Assembly: GCF_001894825.1 (NCBI RefSeq)
Contig: NZ_BCWY01000031.1
Location: 1 to 64,000, forward strand
Length of the DNA: 64,000 nt
Origin: Rhodococcus jostii NBRC 16295
GTDB lineage: Bacteria; Actinomycetota; Actinomycetes; Mycobacteriales; Mycobacteriaceae
Direction: 5' to 3'
Of this stretch, positions 1 through 9,921 are shown in pieces. The position numbers and the translations under genes are program-made. The notes below the pieces were generated by a model. It was not told where the DNA came from. It did no database searches and saw nothing but the letters and a program-made list of their open reading frames with translations. The stretch's first letter is position 1, and each line of letters starts with the position of its first letter.

Positions 1-578
1 GGGTGCTCCCGGGCCGCGTCCCTGTCACGCGCCCTGCGCGGCGGTGGAGTCTGCTCGGACTCGTCGGCGGCACGGCGCGGGCGGGCGGAGCGCGGGGCAC
101 GCTGGGCGCGTCGCCGTTCCGACGTGCGTGCGGGCCCGGTCTTGCGTTGCTGCAACAGGAACAGGCGGAGTCCGCCGATCAGCAGCGCCACCACGGTGGC
201 GGCGAGCATCACCGGAAAGCGGTTGACCAGCGGATACGCGACGTTGATCGCCAGGTCTTTCAGCGCGGTGCTGTTCTCGTCCGCGATCAGGCTCTGCCCG
301 AGCGGCACCGCGACGAACAGGATCAGCGGGGGTTGGACGATCGCGGTGAACAGCGCCCGATTGCTGGCAGCCGCCACGGCGAGGACGCAGCCGAGGAAAT
401 AGAACGTGGAGAACGCCGCTGTGAGTTCCGTGCCACCAGCCGCATCGACAGCGAATCCGACAAAGGTGACTCCGACGGCCAGGAGAATGACACCCCACCA
501 GGGGAGACCGGGGACCGTAGGGACAATCGACCGCCTGTCGAGCGGCACCCCAGAGCGAGCACGTTGGGTTGCAGACAC
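1..578 (-). CDS. DUF6542 membrane protein, 3' end cut by window edge
   Basis: Reading from a GTG at 578 towards the window edge gives an open frame that leaves the window without a stop, so the C-terminus is missing. The N-terminus contains the recognisable stretch PLDRRSIVPTVPGLPWWGVI, followed by about four hydrophobic segments, then an Arg-rich and acidic cytoplasmic-looking tail. This arrangement is what I know from actinobacterial DUF6542 proteins, small integral membrane proteins of unknown function often found near ychF. The function is not known. No Shine-Dalgarno sequence precedes the GTG, so translation may be leaderless. Only the family assignment and the membrane topology are supported. 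Confidence 0.75.
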   Translation of the reverse strand, partial: MSATQRARSGVPLDRRSIVPTVPGLPWWGVILLAVGVTFVGFAVDAAGGTELTAAFSTFYFLGCVLAVAAASNRALFTAIVQPPLILFVAVPLGQSLIADENSTALKDLAINVAYPLVNRFPVMLAATVVALLIGGLRLFLLQQRKTGPARTSERRRAQRAPRSARPRRAADESEQTPPPRRARDRDAAREH

Positions 579-601
579 ACAACGACAGTAGCGGCAACTC
601 G

Positions 602-1764
602 TTAACTAGCCTCGTTGGCGTGACCGGTGGAGCCTGAGAGATCCTCGAGATTTGTGCGCCGCGGCCACGAATCGACGGCGCTGACCTCGGTGACGTCGCC
701 GTCGAACACGTCGAGGTCGTGCAGCTTGCGCGCGGTGACTGTGACTCGTGACTCCATCGACGCGACGGTGAGGTTGAACGAGTCGACGGCCTTGCCGAGT
801 TGCGAGCCCAGGCGGTCGAGATGCGCGCCGACGGTGCCCGGCCTCGAATACAGCTCCCGGCCGAGCTGGTGGATCTTCGCGGCGTCCTGAGACAGCGCCT
901 CCTGCCGCCAGGTATGCGCGATGGTCCGCAGCAGGGCGATGAGGGTGGTGGGAGTGGCGAGGATCACGTTCCGGGCAAAGGCGTGCTCGAGCAGCCCGGA
1001 GTCGGCGGTCAGGGCGGCGTCGAGGAACGGATCGCCCGGCACGAACAGCACGACGAACTCGGGGGTCGGGTCGAACGACTCCCAGTACGTCTTGTCGGCC
1101 AGCTGGTCGATGTGCGTCCGGAGCTGCCGGGCGTGCCGGGTGAGGTGCTGCTCCCGGGCGGCCGGGTCTTCCGTCTGCGCGGCGTCGAGGTAGGCCGCGA
1201 ACGGGACCTTGGCGTCGACCACGATCTGTTTGCCACCCGCCAGGTACACGAGTAGGTCGGGACGGACACCCTCCTTCGACACCTGGGTGTCGAAGTCGCA
1301 GTGCCGGACCATCCCGGCCAGTTCGACCACCCGCTCCAGCTGGATCTCGCCCCACCGGCCCCGGATCTGCGGCGCCCGCAGCGCCGTGACGAGTCTGTTC
1401 GTCTGCGTGGACAGCATCTGTGAGGTGCGGTGCATGCCCTCGACCTGCTCACTGAGTCCGGCGTACGCGTGAACCCGGTTGCGTTCGACGTGTCCACCTG
1501 TTCCGCCAGGGCACCGACGGCCTCGTGCAGCGGCCCGACCAGTCGTGAGATCTGCTCGCCGATCGCTCCCGAGTGGCGGCGGGCGGAATCCTCGCTGACC
1601 GCGCCGAGCGACTGCCGCAGCAGGGCCTCGTTCTCCCGCAGCGCAGCCAGCTGGGCCTCCGCCCGCGCGGCCCGATCGCCGCTCCGCGCCGCGTGCAGCA
1701 GCCACCCGAGGGCCGTGCCCGCGGCCAGCGCCAGCAGCATTCCGAGTGCAGCGAGTGCATTCAT
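602..1764 (-). pseudogene. rmuC: rmuC-like DNA recombination protein, broken by a frameshift
   Basis: The N-terminal part (ATG at 1764) encodes a membrane anchor beginning MNALAALGMLLALAAGTALG, followed by a coiled-coil-like segment ending in AEQV. At about 1493-1497 the protein continues in a different frame as HVERNRVHAYAGLSEQ and then the RmuC core (GRWGEIQLERVVELAGM, KFPFAAYLDA-like region, FVPGDPFLDAAL). Restoring one base there would give a normal protein of about 388 residues. RmuC proteins are membrane-anchored, nuclease-like and limit recombination at inverted repeats. The cause may be a real mutation, which would make this a pseudogene, or a single-base sequencing error. It is divergent from sbcD, another inverted-repeat-processing gene. 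Confidence 0.85.
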
Positions 1765-1775
1765 GGGGCTTATGG

Positions 1776-1844
1776 TGCACGGCCCCACCGACATGTGGTG
1801 CACCGCCCCAGCGACATGTGGGGCACCGCCCCAGCGACAAGTCG
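1776..1844. repeat. Three tandem 23-bp units between rmuC and sbcD
   Basis: Three consecutive 23-bp copies share the core CACCGCCCCAGCGACATGTG. Units start at 1776, 1799 and 1822. The middle copy differs from the first at two bases, and the third is more diverged at its end (GACAAGTCG). The array fills half of the divergent promoter region between rmuC and sbcD. Its role is unknown; it could be a dispersed rhodococcal repeat or a tandem protein-binding site. Confidence 0.85.
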
Positions 1845-1911
1845 AATCGGTCCGGCGCCACGCGGCCGAGGTGTTCGAGGTTGTCGGCGGGGTGCTCTAC
1901 GGTCTCGGGAC

Positions 1912-3096
1912 ATGAGGATCCTGCACACTTCGGACTGGCACATCGGACGCACGTTCCACGGGGTGGACCTGCTCGCCGACCAGGCCCGTGTGCTCGACGC
2001 GATCGCTGCGCTCGTCACCGAGCACGGCGTCGACGTCGTCGTCGTCCCGGGAGACGTCTACGACCGTTCGATCCCCAGCGCCGACGCCGTCACCGTGTGC
2101 AACCGCGGTTTCGAAGCGATCCGGAACGCTGGCGCGGTCATCGTCGCCACCTCCGGCAACCACGACTCGGCTGCGCGACTCGGCGCGGGCGCCGCGTTCT
2201 CCGGGGCCGGCGGACTGCATCTCATGACGACGGTCGCCGGGATCAACTCTCCCGTCGTGCTCGAGGACGCGCACGGTCCGGTCGCGTTCTACGGAATTCC
2301 CTATCTCGAGCCCGAGATCACCCGCGCCCAACTGGACGTGCCGACCGCCCGTTCGCACGCCGAGATCCTCGATGCCGCGATGGGCCGCGTCCGCTCCGAC
2401 CTCGACGCGCGGAACGAGACCGGTGCGCGCACCCGGTCCGTGGTCCTCGCCCACGCGTTCGTCGTGGGAGCCGAGGCCACCGGATCGGAGCGGTCGATCT
2501 CCGTCGGCGGTGTCGAGACGGTGTCGGCGTCGGCGTTCGGCGATGTCGACTACGTCGCGCTGGGCCACCTCCACTCACCACAGACCCTCGCCGAGAACAT
2601 CCGGTATTCGGGCTCGCCGCTGCCGTACTCCTTCGGTGAGCGCACCCACGCCAAGGCCGTGTTCCTCGTGGACCTCGACGCCGACGGACTGCGGGCCGTC
2701 GAACGCGTCGATCTGCCCGTGGTCCGCGGTCTGCGGCAACTGACCGGGACGGTGCAGGAGTTGCTCGAGCACGAGTCGTACCGCGACGCCGAGGACTGCT
2801 ACGTGTCGGCGGTGCTCACCGACCCGGAACGTCCGGTCGACGCCATGCGATCGCTGCAGACCCGATTCCCGTTCGCCGTGCACCTCGAGTGGCAGCGCCC
2901 GGACGGTGTCGACGACCTGCGCTACCGCGACAAGGTGCACGGACGCAGCGATCTGCAGATCACGCGCAGCTTCCTCACCGACGTGCGGAGCGAACCGTCG
3001 CCCGGCGAGATCCGGCTGGTGGAGGCCGCACTCGGCTTCGCCGACCGGGCCGGCGAGAACACCGCCGAGGTCGTTGCGCTGGAACAGACGGCATGA
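1912..3096 (+). CDS. sbcD: Exonuclease SbcD, Mre11-type nuclease subunit
   Basis: A 394-residue calcineurin-type metallophosphoesterase. The metal-binding motifs are visible: HTSDWHIG near residue 5 (D8, H10), PGDVYDR (D48), SGNHDS (N83, H84) and GHLHSP further on. SbcD pairs with SbcC to open hairpins and degrade blocked double-strand ends with manganese-dependent exonuclease and endonuclease activity. The ATG at 1912 is chosen because the family begins MRILHTSDWHIG; the frame is open far upstream but that stretch crosses the repeat array and is not conserved-looking. The stop overlaps the sbcC start (ATGA at 3093-3096), implying translational coupling. Confidence 0.95.
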   Translation: MRILHTSDWHIGRTFHGVDLLADQARVLDAIAALVTEHGVDVVVVPGDVYDRSIPSADAVTVCNRGFEAIRNAGAVIVATSGNHDSAARLGAGAAFSGAGGLHLMTTVAGINSPVVLEDAHGPVAFYGIPYLEPEITRAQLDVPTARSHAEILDAAMGRVRSDLDARNETGARTRSVVLAHAFVVGAEATGSERSISVGGVETVSASAFGDVDYVALGHLHSPQTLAENIRYSGSPLPYSFGERTHAKAVFLVDLDADGLRAVERVDLPVVRGLRQLTGTVQELLEHESYRDAEDCYVSAVLTDPERPVDAMRSLQTRFPFAVHLEWQRPDGVDDLRYRDKVHGRSDLQITRSFLTDVRSEPSPGEIRLVEAALGFADRAGENTAEVVALEQTA

Positions 3097-6074
3097 GGCT
3101 GCATCGACTCGAGGTCGAAGCCTTCGGGCCGTTCGCAGGATCCGTGGAAGTCGACTTCGATCGGCTCGGCGCCGATGGCCTCTTCCTGCTGCACGGTCAT
3201 ACCGGCGCCGGTAAGTCGACGGTGCTCGACGCGGTGGCGTTCGCGCTCTACGGCACGGTCCCCGGGGCGCGGAAGGACGGCAAGCGCCTGCTGTCCGACC
3301 ACGCACCTGCCGGTTCCGTCCCGACGGTGACGCTCGAGGCGACGATCGCGGGCCGGCATCTCCGCCTCGTGCGCAGCCCCGAGTTCGAGCGTCCCAAGCG
3401 CCGGGGGTCGGGCACGATCAAGGAGAACGCGAAGGTCACGCTCACCTGGCTCGACGGTCGCGGGGAAAACCTGTCCCGGATCCCCGACGTCGCCGAGGAG
3501 GTCGGGCGGCTGATGGGCATGAGCGCCGACCAGTTCTTCCAGGTGGTCCTGCTGCCGCAGGGGGAGTTCGCGAAATTCCTGCGCGCCGACAACGAGGAAC
3601 GCGGTCAGCTTCTGGAGCGGCTGTTCGACACCACCCGATTCGGGACGGTGGAGGAGTGGTTCCTCGACCGCAGGCGCACCAGTGCCCACGACTTGGACGA
3701 GCATCAACGTGCCGTCGAGGTCCTGCTCGCGAGAGTCGCGACAGCCGCCGGCATCGAGGGCGGCGCCGACGCCGATCCGGTGACGTGGGCCCACAAACTC
3801 GAAGAACAGGCGCGCGAGACCCGCGACCTTGCCGCGGACGACCTGGAGAAAGCCAAGAGTCAGGCGAAGGTGGCCCGTGACGCGCTCACGGAGGCGCGCC
3901 GCGTCTTGGAACTGCAGAACCGCAGGCGGCGAGCCGGGTCGGAACTCGACACCCACGCGGCGGGGGCGGACGGGCGGGCTGTCCTCGTCGCCGAACTGGC
4001 CGATGCGCGCCGCGCCGAACCGGTGGCGACGGTGGCACGGGACGCCGACGCCGCGCGCACCAAGGCGGCGGCCTCGGCTCGAAAGGTCGAGGCGATCACC
4101 GGCGGACTGCGCTCCACTGCAGGCGGCGCCGATCTCGTGGCGGAGTTGTCGTGGCCACCGACCCCGGACGAACGGGAGCCCATCCGGTCGAGCATCCGGG
4201 TCTGGCGGGACGAGATCGTGCGCCTCGACGGGGCACTCGGCGAATCCGTCGCCGCCGACCGGCTCGCCGTCGAACTCGATCGGTTGCGGGCCCGGCAGGT
4301 CGAACTCACCGATGCCGGTGATGCACTGTCCCGCGAACGGGACCAACTTCCACTTGCCCTGCGGGAAGCGGAGAAGGCGCTCGACGCCGCCGAGAAGGCC
4401 CGCGCCGCACTGCCCGCCCTGGTGGACGCCCGGGACCGCGCGGCCGATGCCGCCTCCGCGGCCGCGGATCTGCGCACCCGCCGCGCCGAGCACGGTCGGC
4501 TCGACCGCGCGGTGCTGGGTGCCCGGCAGAAGCATCAGGATGCTCGCGAGCACTGGCTCGATCTGCTGCAACGCCGGATTGCGGGCATGGCCGCGGAACT
4601 GGCAGGCAAGCTCGAGGACGGTGTTCCGTGCCAGGTGTGCGGCTCACCCGAGCACCCGCGGCCCGCCGAACCGTCCGAGCTCTCGGTCACGAAGGCCGAC
4701 GAGGAGGCGGCACGTGCTGCGGAGCAGAAGGCCGCGGCGGCGCTGTCGACCGCCACCGAGAAGCTGGGCGCGGTCGAGCGAGCCATCGACCTGTTGATCC
4801 AGCGGGGCGGCGACGGCGACGCGGACGAACTCGTGCAGGCACTCGCGGCCGCTGACACGGCGGTGCGGGAGGCGAGTGCGCTCGCCGATCAGGCCGAGCG
4901 CCGGTCCCGATCGCTCACCGCACTGCGCGACCGGGAGAACCAACTACAGGAACGGTCCCGGGAGGTGGGGGTCGACGCCGCCACCGTCGCCGAGAAGATC
5001 GCCGCGAGCACGACGCAGCTCGGGGAGATCCGGGCCCGGGTCGCCGAGGCAGCGGGCGACGACCCGAGTGTCGCGGATCGCCGCGCCCGGCTCGAGGCAC
5101 TCGCCGAGGCCGCATCGGACCTCCTCGACGCGCGCGACGCGGGTGCGGGAGCCGAGTCGGCGGCCCGCGAACTCGCTGCCAAGGCCGACAGCTTTGCCGC
5201 GACCGCCGGTTTCGGCAGTGTCGACGACGCCGAGGCCGCGGTCCGCACGGCCGCCCGACAGGGAGAGATCGAGGCCGTTCTCTCCGCGGCACGCGATGCC
5301 GAGGTCGGCGCGCGCAGCGTGCTCGACGACCCCGAGGTCGCGGCCGTCGCCGACGCGGATCCCGTGGAACTGGCGTCTGTTCAGCGCGCGCACGACGTGG
5401 CGGCGGAGGTCGTGAACGTCGCCGTCGCGGCGGCGTCCGACGCGGAGCGACGGCTGCTCGACCTCGAACGGTACGTCGGTCAGCTCGACAAGGCTGCCGA
5501 GGCGATCGCTCCGCTGCAGGCCGCGCACGAGGAACTGGCCGCGCTGGCCGAGGTCATCGCAGGCCGTGGCCAGAACTCCCGCAAGATGTCGCTGCGGTCG
5601 TACGTGCTGGCCGCCCGGCTGGAGGAGGTGGCGGTCTCGGCGTCGGCGCGGCTCGGCCGGATGTCGTCGGGGCGATACGAATTCGTCCACAGTGACGAGG
5701 CCGGTCCGCGAGGCCGGCGCGGCGGACTGGGGTTGGACATTCGCGACGACTACACCGGGGTGGTGCGGTCGGCCAAGACCCTGTCCGGTGGGGAGTCGTT
5801 CCTGGCGTCCCTGTCGTTGGCGCTCGGTCTCGCCGATGTCGTCGCTGCGGAATCGGGGGGCGTCGTGCTCGACACGATGTTCATCGACGAGGGATTCGGC
5901 ACGCTCGATGCGGACACCCTCGACTCGGTGATGGGTGTCCTCGACGAGCTTCGTGACGGCGGACGGGTGGTCGGGATCGTCAGTCACGTCGACGAGATGC
6001 GTCAGCGAATCCCGAGCCGCCTGCACGTGATTCGCGGACGCACCGGCTCCACCGTGGAGGTCGTCGCCGGCTGA
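3093..6074 (+). CDS. sbcC: Exonuclease SbcC, Rad50-type ATPase subunit
   Basis: A 993-residue SMC-like protein. The Walker A motif GHTGAGKST is at residues 35-43. A long coiled coil is interrupted by a zinc hook CQVCG at residues 513-516, which lets two SbcC arms join through a shared zinc. The ABC signature LSGGES is near residue 897 and the Walker B segment LDTMFIDEGFGTLD near 925. The order and length are normal for the family. With SbcD it forms the nuclease that processes DNA hairpins and protein-blocked ends. It ends 8 bp before the convergent permease gene and I see no hairpin terminator between them. Confidence 0.95.
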   Translation: MRLHRLEVEAFGPFAGSVEVDFDRLGADGLFLLHGHTGAGKSTVLDAVAFALYGTVPGARKDGKRLLSDHAPAGSVPTVTLEATIAGRHLRLVRSPEFERPKRRGSGTIKENAKVTLTWLDGRGENLSRIPDVAEEVGRLMGMSADQFFQVVLLPQGEFAKFLRADNEERGQLLERLFDTTRFGTVEEWFLDRRRTSAHDLDEHQRAVEVLLARVATAAGIEGGADADPVTWAHKLEEQARETRDLAADDLEKAKSQAKVARDALTEARRVLELQNRRRRAGSELDTHAAGADGRAVLVAELADARRAEPVATVARDADAARTKAAASARKVEAITGGLRSTAGGADLVAELSWPPTPDEREPIRSSIRVWRDEIVRLDGALGESVAADRLAVELDRLRARQVELTDAGDALSRERDQLPLALREAEKALDAAEKARAALPALVDARDRAADAASAAADLRTRRAEHGRLDRAVLGARQKHQDAREHWLDLLQRRIAGMAAELAGKLEDGVPCQVCGSPEHPRPAEPSELSVTKADEEAARAAEQKAAAALSTATEKLGAVERAIDLLIQRGGDGDADELVQALAAADTAVREASALADQAERRSRSLTALRDRENQLQERSREVGVDAATVAEKIAASTTQLGEIRARVAEAAGDDPSVADRRARLEALAEAASDLLDARDAGAGAESAARELAAKADSFAATAGFGSVDDAEAAVRTAARQGEIEAVLSAARDAEVGARSVLDDPEVAAVADADPVELASVQRAHDVAAEVVNVAVAAASDAERRLLDLERYVGQLDKAAEAIAPLQAAHEELAALAEVIAGRGQNSRKMSLRSYVLAARLEEVAVSASARLGRMSSGRYEFVHSDEAGPRGRRGGLGLDIRDDYTGVVRSAKTLSGGESFLASLSLALGLADVVAAESGGVVLDTMFIDEGFGTLDADTLDSVMGVLDELRDGGRVVGIVSHVDEMRQRIPSRLHVIRGRTGSTVEVVAG

Positions 6075-6082
6075 CCGCCGGG

Positions 6083-7294
6083 TCAGTCCGCCTTCGGGGC
6101 GACGGCGGCTCGGTCGACGGTGACGCCTTCCTGTTCGGCGTCACCGAGATCTTCGTCCGCGGCGACGGAGTCGGCGATGTTGCTCTCGGCGCTGTGCGCG
6201 TCGATCTGTTCACCGATGTAGCGCACGACCACGGCGGCGACCGCGGCGGCGGGCACCGCGAGGAAGGCGCCCACGATCCCGAACACGGAGCCGCCGGCGG
6301 TGACGGCGAGCAGAACCACGACGGCGTGCAGTTTCATGCTCTTGCTCTGCAGAACGGGCTGCAGCACGTTGCCCTCGATCTGTTGCACCACGATGATGAT
6401 GATCAGCACGATCACCGCGGTGGTGAGGCCGTTGGCGACGAGCGCGACGAGCACGGCGAGCGCGCCGGCGACGAACGCACCGACGATCGGGACGAAGCCA
6501 CCGATGAACGTCAGGATCGCGAGGACCGGTGCGAGTGGCACCCCGAGAATCAGCAGTCCGGCGCCGATGAACACGGCGTCGATGAGGCTGACCAGCGCCT
6601 GGGTCCGGATGAATCCGCCGAGCGTGTCCCACATGCGGCCCAGCACCACTTCGAGGTGTCGACCCGCGCGGCCGCCGCTGATGGAGTGCAGCCACGGGAT
6701 GAAGCGGGGGCCGTCCTTGATGAAGAAGAAGGACAGGACCAGCACGAGGCCGAGCGTGATCAGCAGGGAGCTGGCGGTGCTGACACCGGTGAACACACCG
6801 GAGGCGATGACCGTTCCACTCTCCTGGACCTTCACGATGATGGTGTGGATGCCCTGGTCGATCTGATCGTCCTGGAGGTTGATCGGCGGGCCCTTCAACC
6901 AGTCCTGAACCTGGTTGATGCCCTGGGTGGCCTTGTTGGCCAGCTCGGGGGCCTGGCGGACGACCGAGGGCACGATGCCCGCGATGATCCCGGCGACGAC
7001 GGCGATGAACACGACGAGCGTCGTCGCAGCGGCCGCCGCCGGGGGGATACGCCGTTTCGTCATCGCCCGCGTCGGCGGCCACAGCACCGTGCACACCACG
7101 ACGGCCAGGAGCACGGGGAGGACGATCACCCACAGCTTCTCGATGATCCACCCGAACAACAACGCGCCCAGCGCGATCGCGACGAGGACCAGCGACCACT
7201 TGGCCAGCCACATCGCTCCCACCCCGATGAGGTGCCCGCGGTCCGGTTTCGTGACTGCGGTCCCGGACGGTGCCGGGGTTTCCTTCTCCGTCAC
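6083..7294 (-). CDS. AI-2E/PerM family permease
   Basis: A 403-residue polytopic membrane protein. It has two N-terminal hydrophobic hairpins, a long extracytoplasmic or amphipathic central region (about residues 110-170) and four to five C-terminal segments. The characteristic family motif is present as GGFVPIVGAFVAG, followed by QQIEGNVLQPVLQSK, which is typical of the AI-2E transporter (UPF0118) family. Members have been linked to autoinducer export, sodium-proton exchange or other transport, so the substrate cannot be named here. The C-terminus is an acidic soluble tail. It is a single gene, convergent with sbcC. Confidence 0.9.
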   Translation of the reverse strand: MTEKETPAPSGTAVTKPDRGHLIGVGAMWLAKWSLVLVAIALGALLFGWIIEKLWVIVLPVLLAVVVCTVLWPPTRAMTKRRIPPAAAAATTLVVFIAVVAGIIAGIVPSVVRQAPELANKATQGINQVQDWLKGPPINLQDDQIDQGIHTIIVKVQESGTVIASGVFTGVSTASSLLITLGLVLVLSFFFIKDGPRFIPWLHSISGGRAGRHLEVVLGRMWDTLGGFIRTQALVSLIDAVFIGAGLLILGVPLAPVLAILTFIGGFVPIVGAFVAGALAVLVALVANGLTTAVIVLIIIIVVQQIEGNVLQPVLQSKSMKLHAVVVLLAVTAGGSVFGIVGAFLAVPAAAVAAVVVRYIGEQIDAHSAESNIADSVAADEDLGDAEQEGVTVDRAAVAPKAD

Positions 7295-7371
7295 AGATGG
7301 TCCTCCCTGCCGTGTCTGCTCAGCCGATCAGTACCGACAGTACTGGGGGTCGGCGGGGCGGCACGGTGAGG

Positions 7372-7566
7372 TCAGCAGCAGCGGGCACCCGGGTTGGCGT
7401 CGGCGTCCGCGTAGCGCGCTTTCCAGTACTCGCGCTCGGTCGGCACCTCCGCGTCCGGGTGGTTCCGGCGGAGATGCTCGACGTACCTGCTGTAGTCGTG
7501 ATCGCCCATCAGCGATCCCGTCCACCACCACGCGGCCCGCACCGCGCCGACCACCTTATTCATCAT
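7372..7566 (-). CDS. ybdD: YbdD/YjiX family small protein, CstA partner
   Basis: A 64-residue protein that starts inside the end of cstA (ATG at 7566, with a second ATG at 7563), so the two are translationally coupled. It contains DYSRYVEHLRRNHPDAEVPT and ends in GARCC, both hallmarks of the YbdD/YjiX (DUF466) family. In enterobacteria these proteins are encoded directly after cstA or its paralogue and are needed for pyruvate uptake by those carriers. By inference the same pairing applies here. The length is normal for the family. Confidence 0.92.
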   Translation of the reverse strand: MMNKVVGAVRAAWWWTGSLMGDHDYSRYVEHLRRNHPDAEVPTEREYWKARYADADANPGARCC

Positions 7567-9859
7567 GGTGATGCGCCCTGTCCGTATGGGTGTGTGCCGC
7601 GCCGGGTGCGCGGACCGCACCCGAAGCGATCAGTTCGTTCCATTCCTTGTCGAGTGCCTTCTCGGCGGCGGTGGGGACGAACCCGGCCGGGGCGAAGATC
7701 TTCGACGGTTCCTCGGGTGACTCGGTGGTCGGGAGTCCGCCGGCCCGGAACGCCTTGATGCACACGAGCGCTCCGGCCACCACGACGACGAGGACGAGTC
7801 CGGCGAAGACGATCGACAGGGTGCCCTGGATGAACGTGTTGCGGATGACGGCGTCGATCGCCTCGGGTGTCTTGGCCGATCCGAAACTGGTCTTACCGGC
7901 TTCCTTCGCCTCCTTGAACGCGGCGTGCTGGGACCAGTAACCGACGGACGTGTTGGCAGAGAAGATCTTCTGCCAGGACGCGGTCATGGTCACGATGAGA
8001 TCCCAGACGAGGGGCACACCGGGAATCCATGCCCATTTGAAGAGGCCCTTCTTCATGACGACGGCGAGGACCACGGTGAGGGCGATCGCGGCGAGCAACT
8101 GGTTCGCGATGCCGAAGAGCGGGAAGAGGGTGTTGATTCCGCCGAGCGGGTCGGTGACGCCCATCAGGAGGATGGCGCCCCACAGGCCGACGACGGCCAG
8201 CGAGCACACCCAGGCCCCGACCCGCCACGACGGATCCTTGAACCTGCGGGCGGGGCCGCCGAAATTGCCGAGCGAGTCGGACAGCATGAACCGGGCGACA
8301 CGGGTACCGGCGTCGACGGTGGTGAGGATGAACAGCGCCTCGAACATGATCGCGAAGTGGTACCAGAACGCCTTGAGGGCGGCGCCGCCGAGGAATTGGC
8401 TGAGCACCTGCGACATGCCGAACGCGAGGGTGGGCGCACCGCCGGTGCGCGAGATGATCGACTCCTCGTCCACCCCCGCCGCGGCCTGCGAGAGGGTGTC
8501 CGCGCTGATGTTCGGGCTGGACAGTCCGAGACTGTTCACATACGCGGCGGCCGTCTCCGGGGTTCCACCGGTGAGGGTGGCCGGGGCGTTCAGCGCGAAG
8601 TACAGGTGCTGGTCGATGATGCACGCGGTGACGAGCGCCATGATCGCGACGAACGACTCGGTGAGCATGCCCCCGTAGCCGATCAGGCGGGTCTGCTTCT
8701 CCTTCTGCAGCAGTTTGGGAGTGGTGCCGGAGGCGATCAGGGCGTGGAAGCCGGACAGTGCGCCGCACGCGATGGTGATGAACAGGAACGGGAACAGCGA
8801 ACCGGCGAACGCGGGACCGTTGCCCTGGATGGCGAAGGTGGTGACGTCGGGCATCTGAATCGTGGGTCGTGCGACCAGGATGCCGATGGCGAGCAGGAGG
8901 ATCGTGCCGATCTTCATGAACGTCGACAGGTAGTCGCGCGGGGCCAGGAGTAGCCACACGGGCAGGACGGATGCGGCGAAGCCGTAGGCGATCATCAGCC
9001 AGGCGATGGTGACCTTGGACAGCGTGAACCAGTCGGCGCCCCACCCGGTGTCGGCCACCCAACCGCCCGACACGATGGCCAGGAGCAGCAGCACGACGCC
9101 GATCAGCGACACCTCGGCGACCTTGCCGGGGCGCAGGTAGCGGAGGTAGACGCCCATGAAGAGGGCGATCGGGATGGTCATGGCGATGGAGAAGACGCCC
9201 CAGGGGCTTTCCGCGAGCGCATTGACGACGACGAGGGCGAGCACCGCGATGAGGATGATCATGATCACGAACACGCCGATCATGGCGGCGACACCGCCGA
9301 CGACGCCAAGTTCGTCGCGGGCCATCTGACCGAGACTGCGTCCGCGGCGTTTCGTCGAGATCCACAGGACGAGGAAGTCCTGGACGGCCCCGGCGAAGAC
9401 GACACCGATGATGATCCACAGCGTGCCGGGCAGGTATCCCATCTGCGCGGCGAGGACGGGGCCGACGAGCGGGCCCGCGCCGGCGATGGCGGCGAAGTGG
9501 TGCCCGAACAGCACCCGCCGATCCGTCGGCATGTAATCCTTGCCGTTTTCGAGGATCTCGGCGGGAGTGGCGCGGTCGTCGCGGGGTTGAACGATCTTGC
9601 GCTCGATCAGGCGCGCGTAGAAGCGGTACGCGATGAGATACGTGCAGACGGCGGCCACCACGAACCAGACGGCGTTGATGTTCTCGCCGCGCACGAACGC
9701 GATCATCACCCAGGCGATACCGCCGAGAAGGCCGAGGACGGCGAACACGATTCGTGCCGTCGGTGAGATGGGGGTGCGGTCCACGACGCCCACCGGTGGC
9801 AGATCCGGATCCGTCTTCAGGTACTCGACCTCGGATTCGGGGGCGGCTCTCAGGGCCAT
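7556..9859 (-). CDS. cstA: Carbon starvation protein CstA, pyruvate/peptide carrier
   Basis: A 767-residue integral membrane protein with many transmembrane segments and the CstA signature regions FGHHFAAIAGAGPLVGPVLA and CGALSGFHALIASGTTPK. The ATG at 9859 is preceded by GGAAGGAG at good spacing; a longer frame begins upstream but lacks this ribosome binding site. CstA carriers import pyruvate and have also been linked to peptide use under carbon limitation. The short C-terminal tail is His-rich (THTDRAHHHDE). It is co-transcribed with ybdD downstream. A perfect 17-bp palindrome lies about 65 bp upstream and may be a control site. Confidence 0.95.
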   Translation of the reverse strand: MALRAAPESEVEYLKTDPDLPPVGVVDRTPISPTARIVFAVLGLLGGIAWVMIAFVRGENINAVWFVVAAVCTYLIAYRFYARLIERKIVQPRDDRATPAEILENGKDYMPTDRRVLFGHHFAAIAGAGPLVGPVLAAQMGYLPGTLWIIIGVVFAGAVQDFLVLWISTKRRGRSLGQMARDELGVVGGVAAMIGVFVIMIILIAVLALVVVNALAESPWGVFSIAMTIPIALFMGVYLRYLRPGKVAEVSLIGVVLLLLAIVSGGWVADTGWGADWFTLSKVTIAWLMIAYGFAASVLPVWLLLAPRDYLSTFMKIGTILLLAIGILVARPTIQMPDVTTFAIQGNGPAFAGSLFPFLFITIACGALSGFHALIASGTTPKLLQKEKQTRLIGYGGMLTESFVAIMALVTACIIDQHLYFALNAPATLTGGTPETAAAYVNSLGLSSPNISADTLSQAAAGVDEESIISRTGGAPTLAFGMSQVLSQFLGGAALKAFWYHFAIMFEALFILTTVDAGTRVARFMLSDSLGNFGGPARRFKDPSWRVGAWVCSLAVVGLWGAILLMGVTDPLGGINTLFPLFGIANQLLAAIALTVVLAVVMKKGLFKWAWIPGVPLVWDLIVTMTASWQKIFSANTSVGYWSQHAAFKEAKEAGKTSFGSAKTPEAIDAVIRNTFIQGTLSIVFAGLVLVVVVAGALVCIKAFRAGGLPTTESPEEPSKIFAPAGFVPTAAEKALDKEWNELIASGAVRAPGAAHTHTDRAHHHDE

Positions 9860-9921
9860 CGCGAACTCCTTCCCAACGTCCCCGTACTCATTGTGTGGCA
9901 GGAGGACCGCTGTCGACAGAT

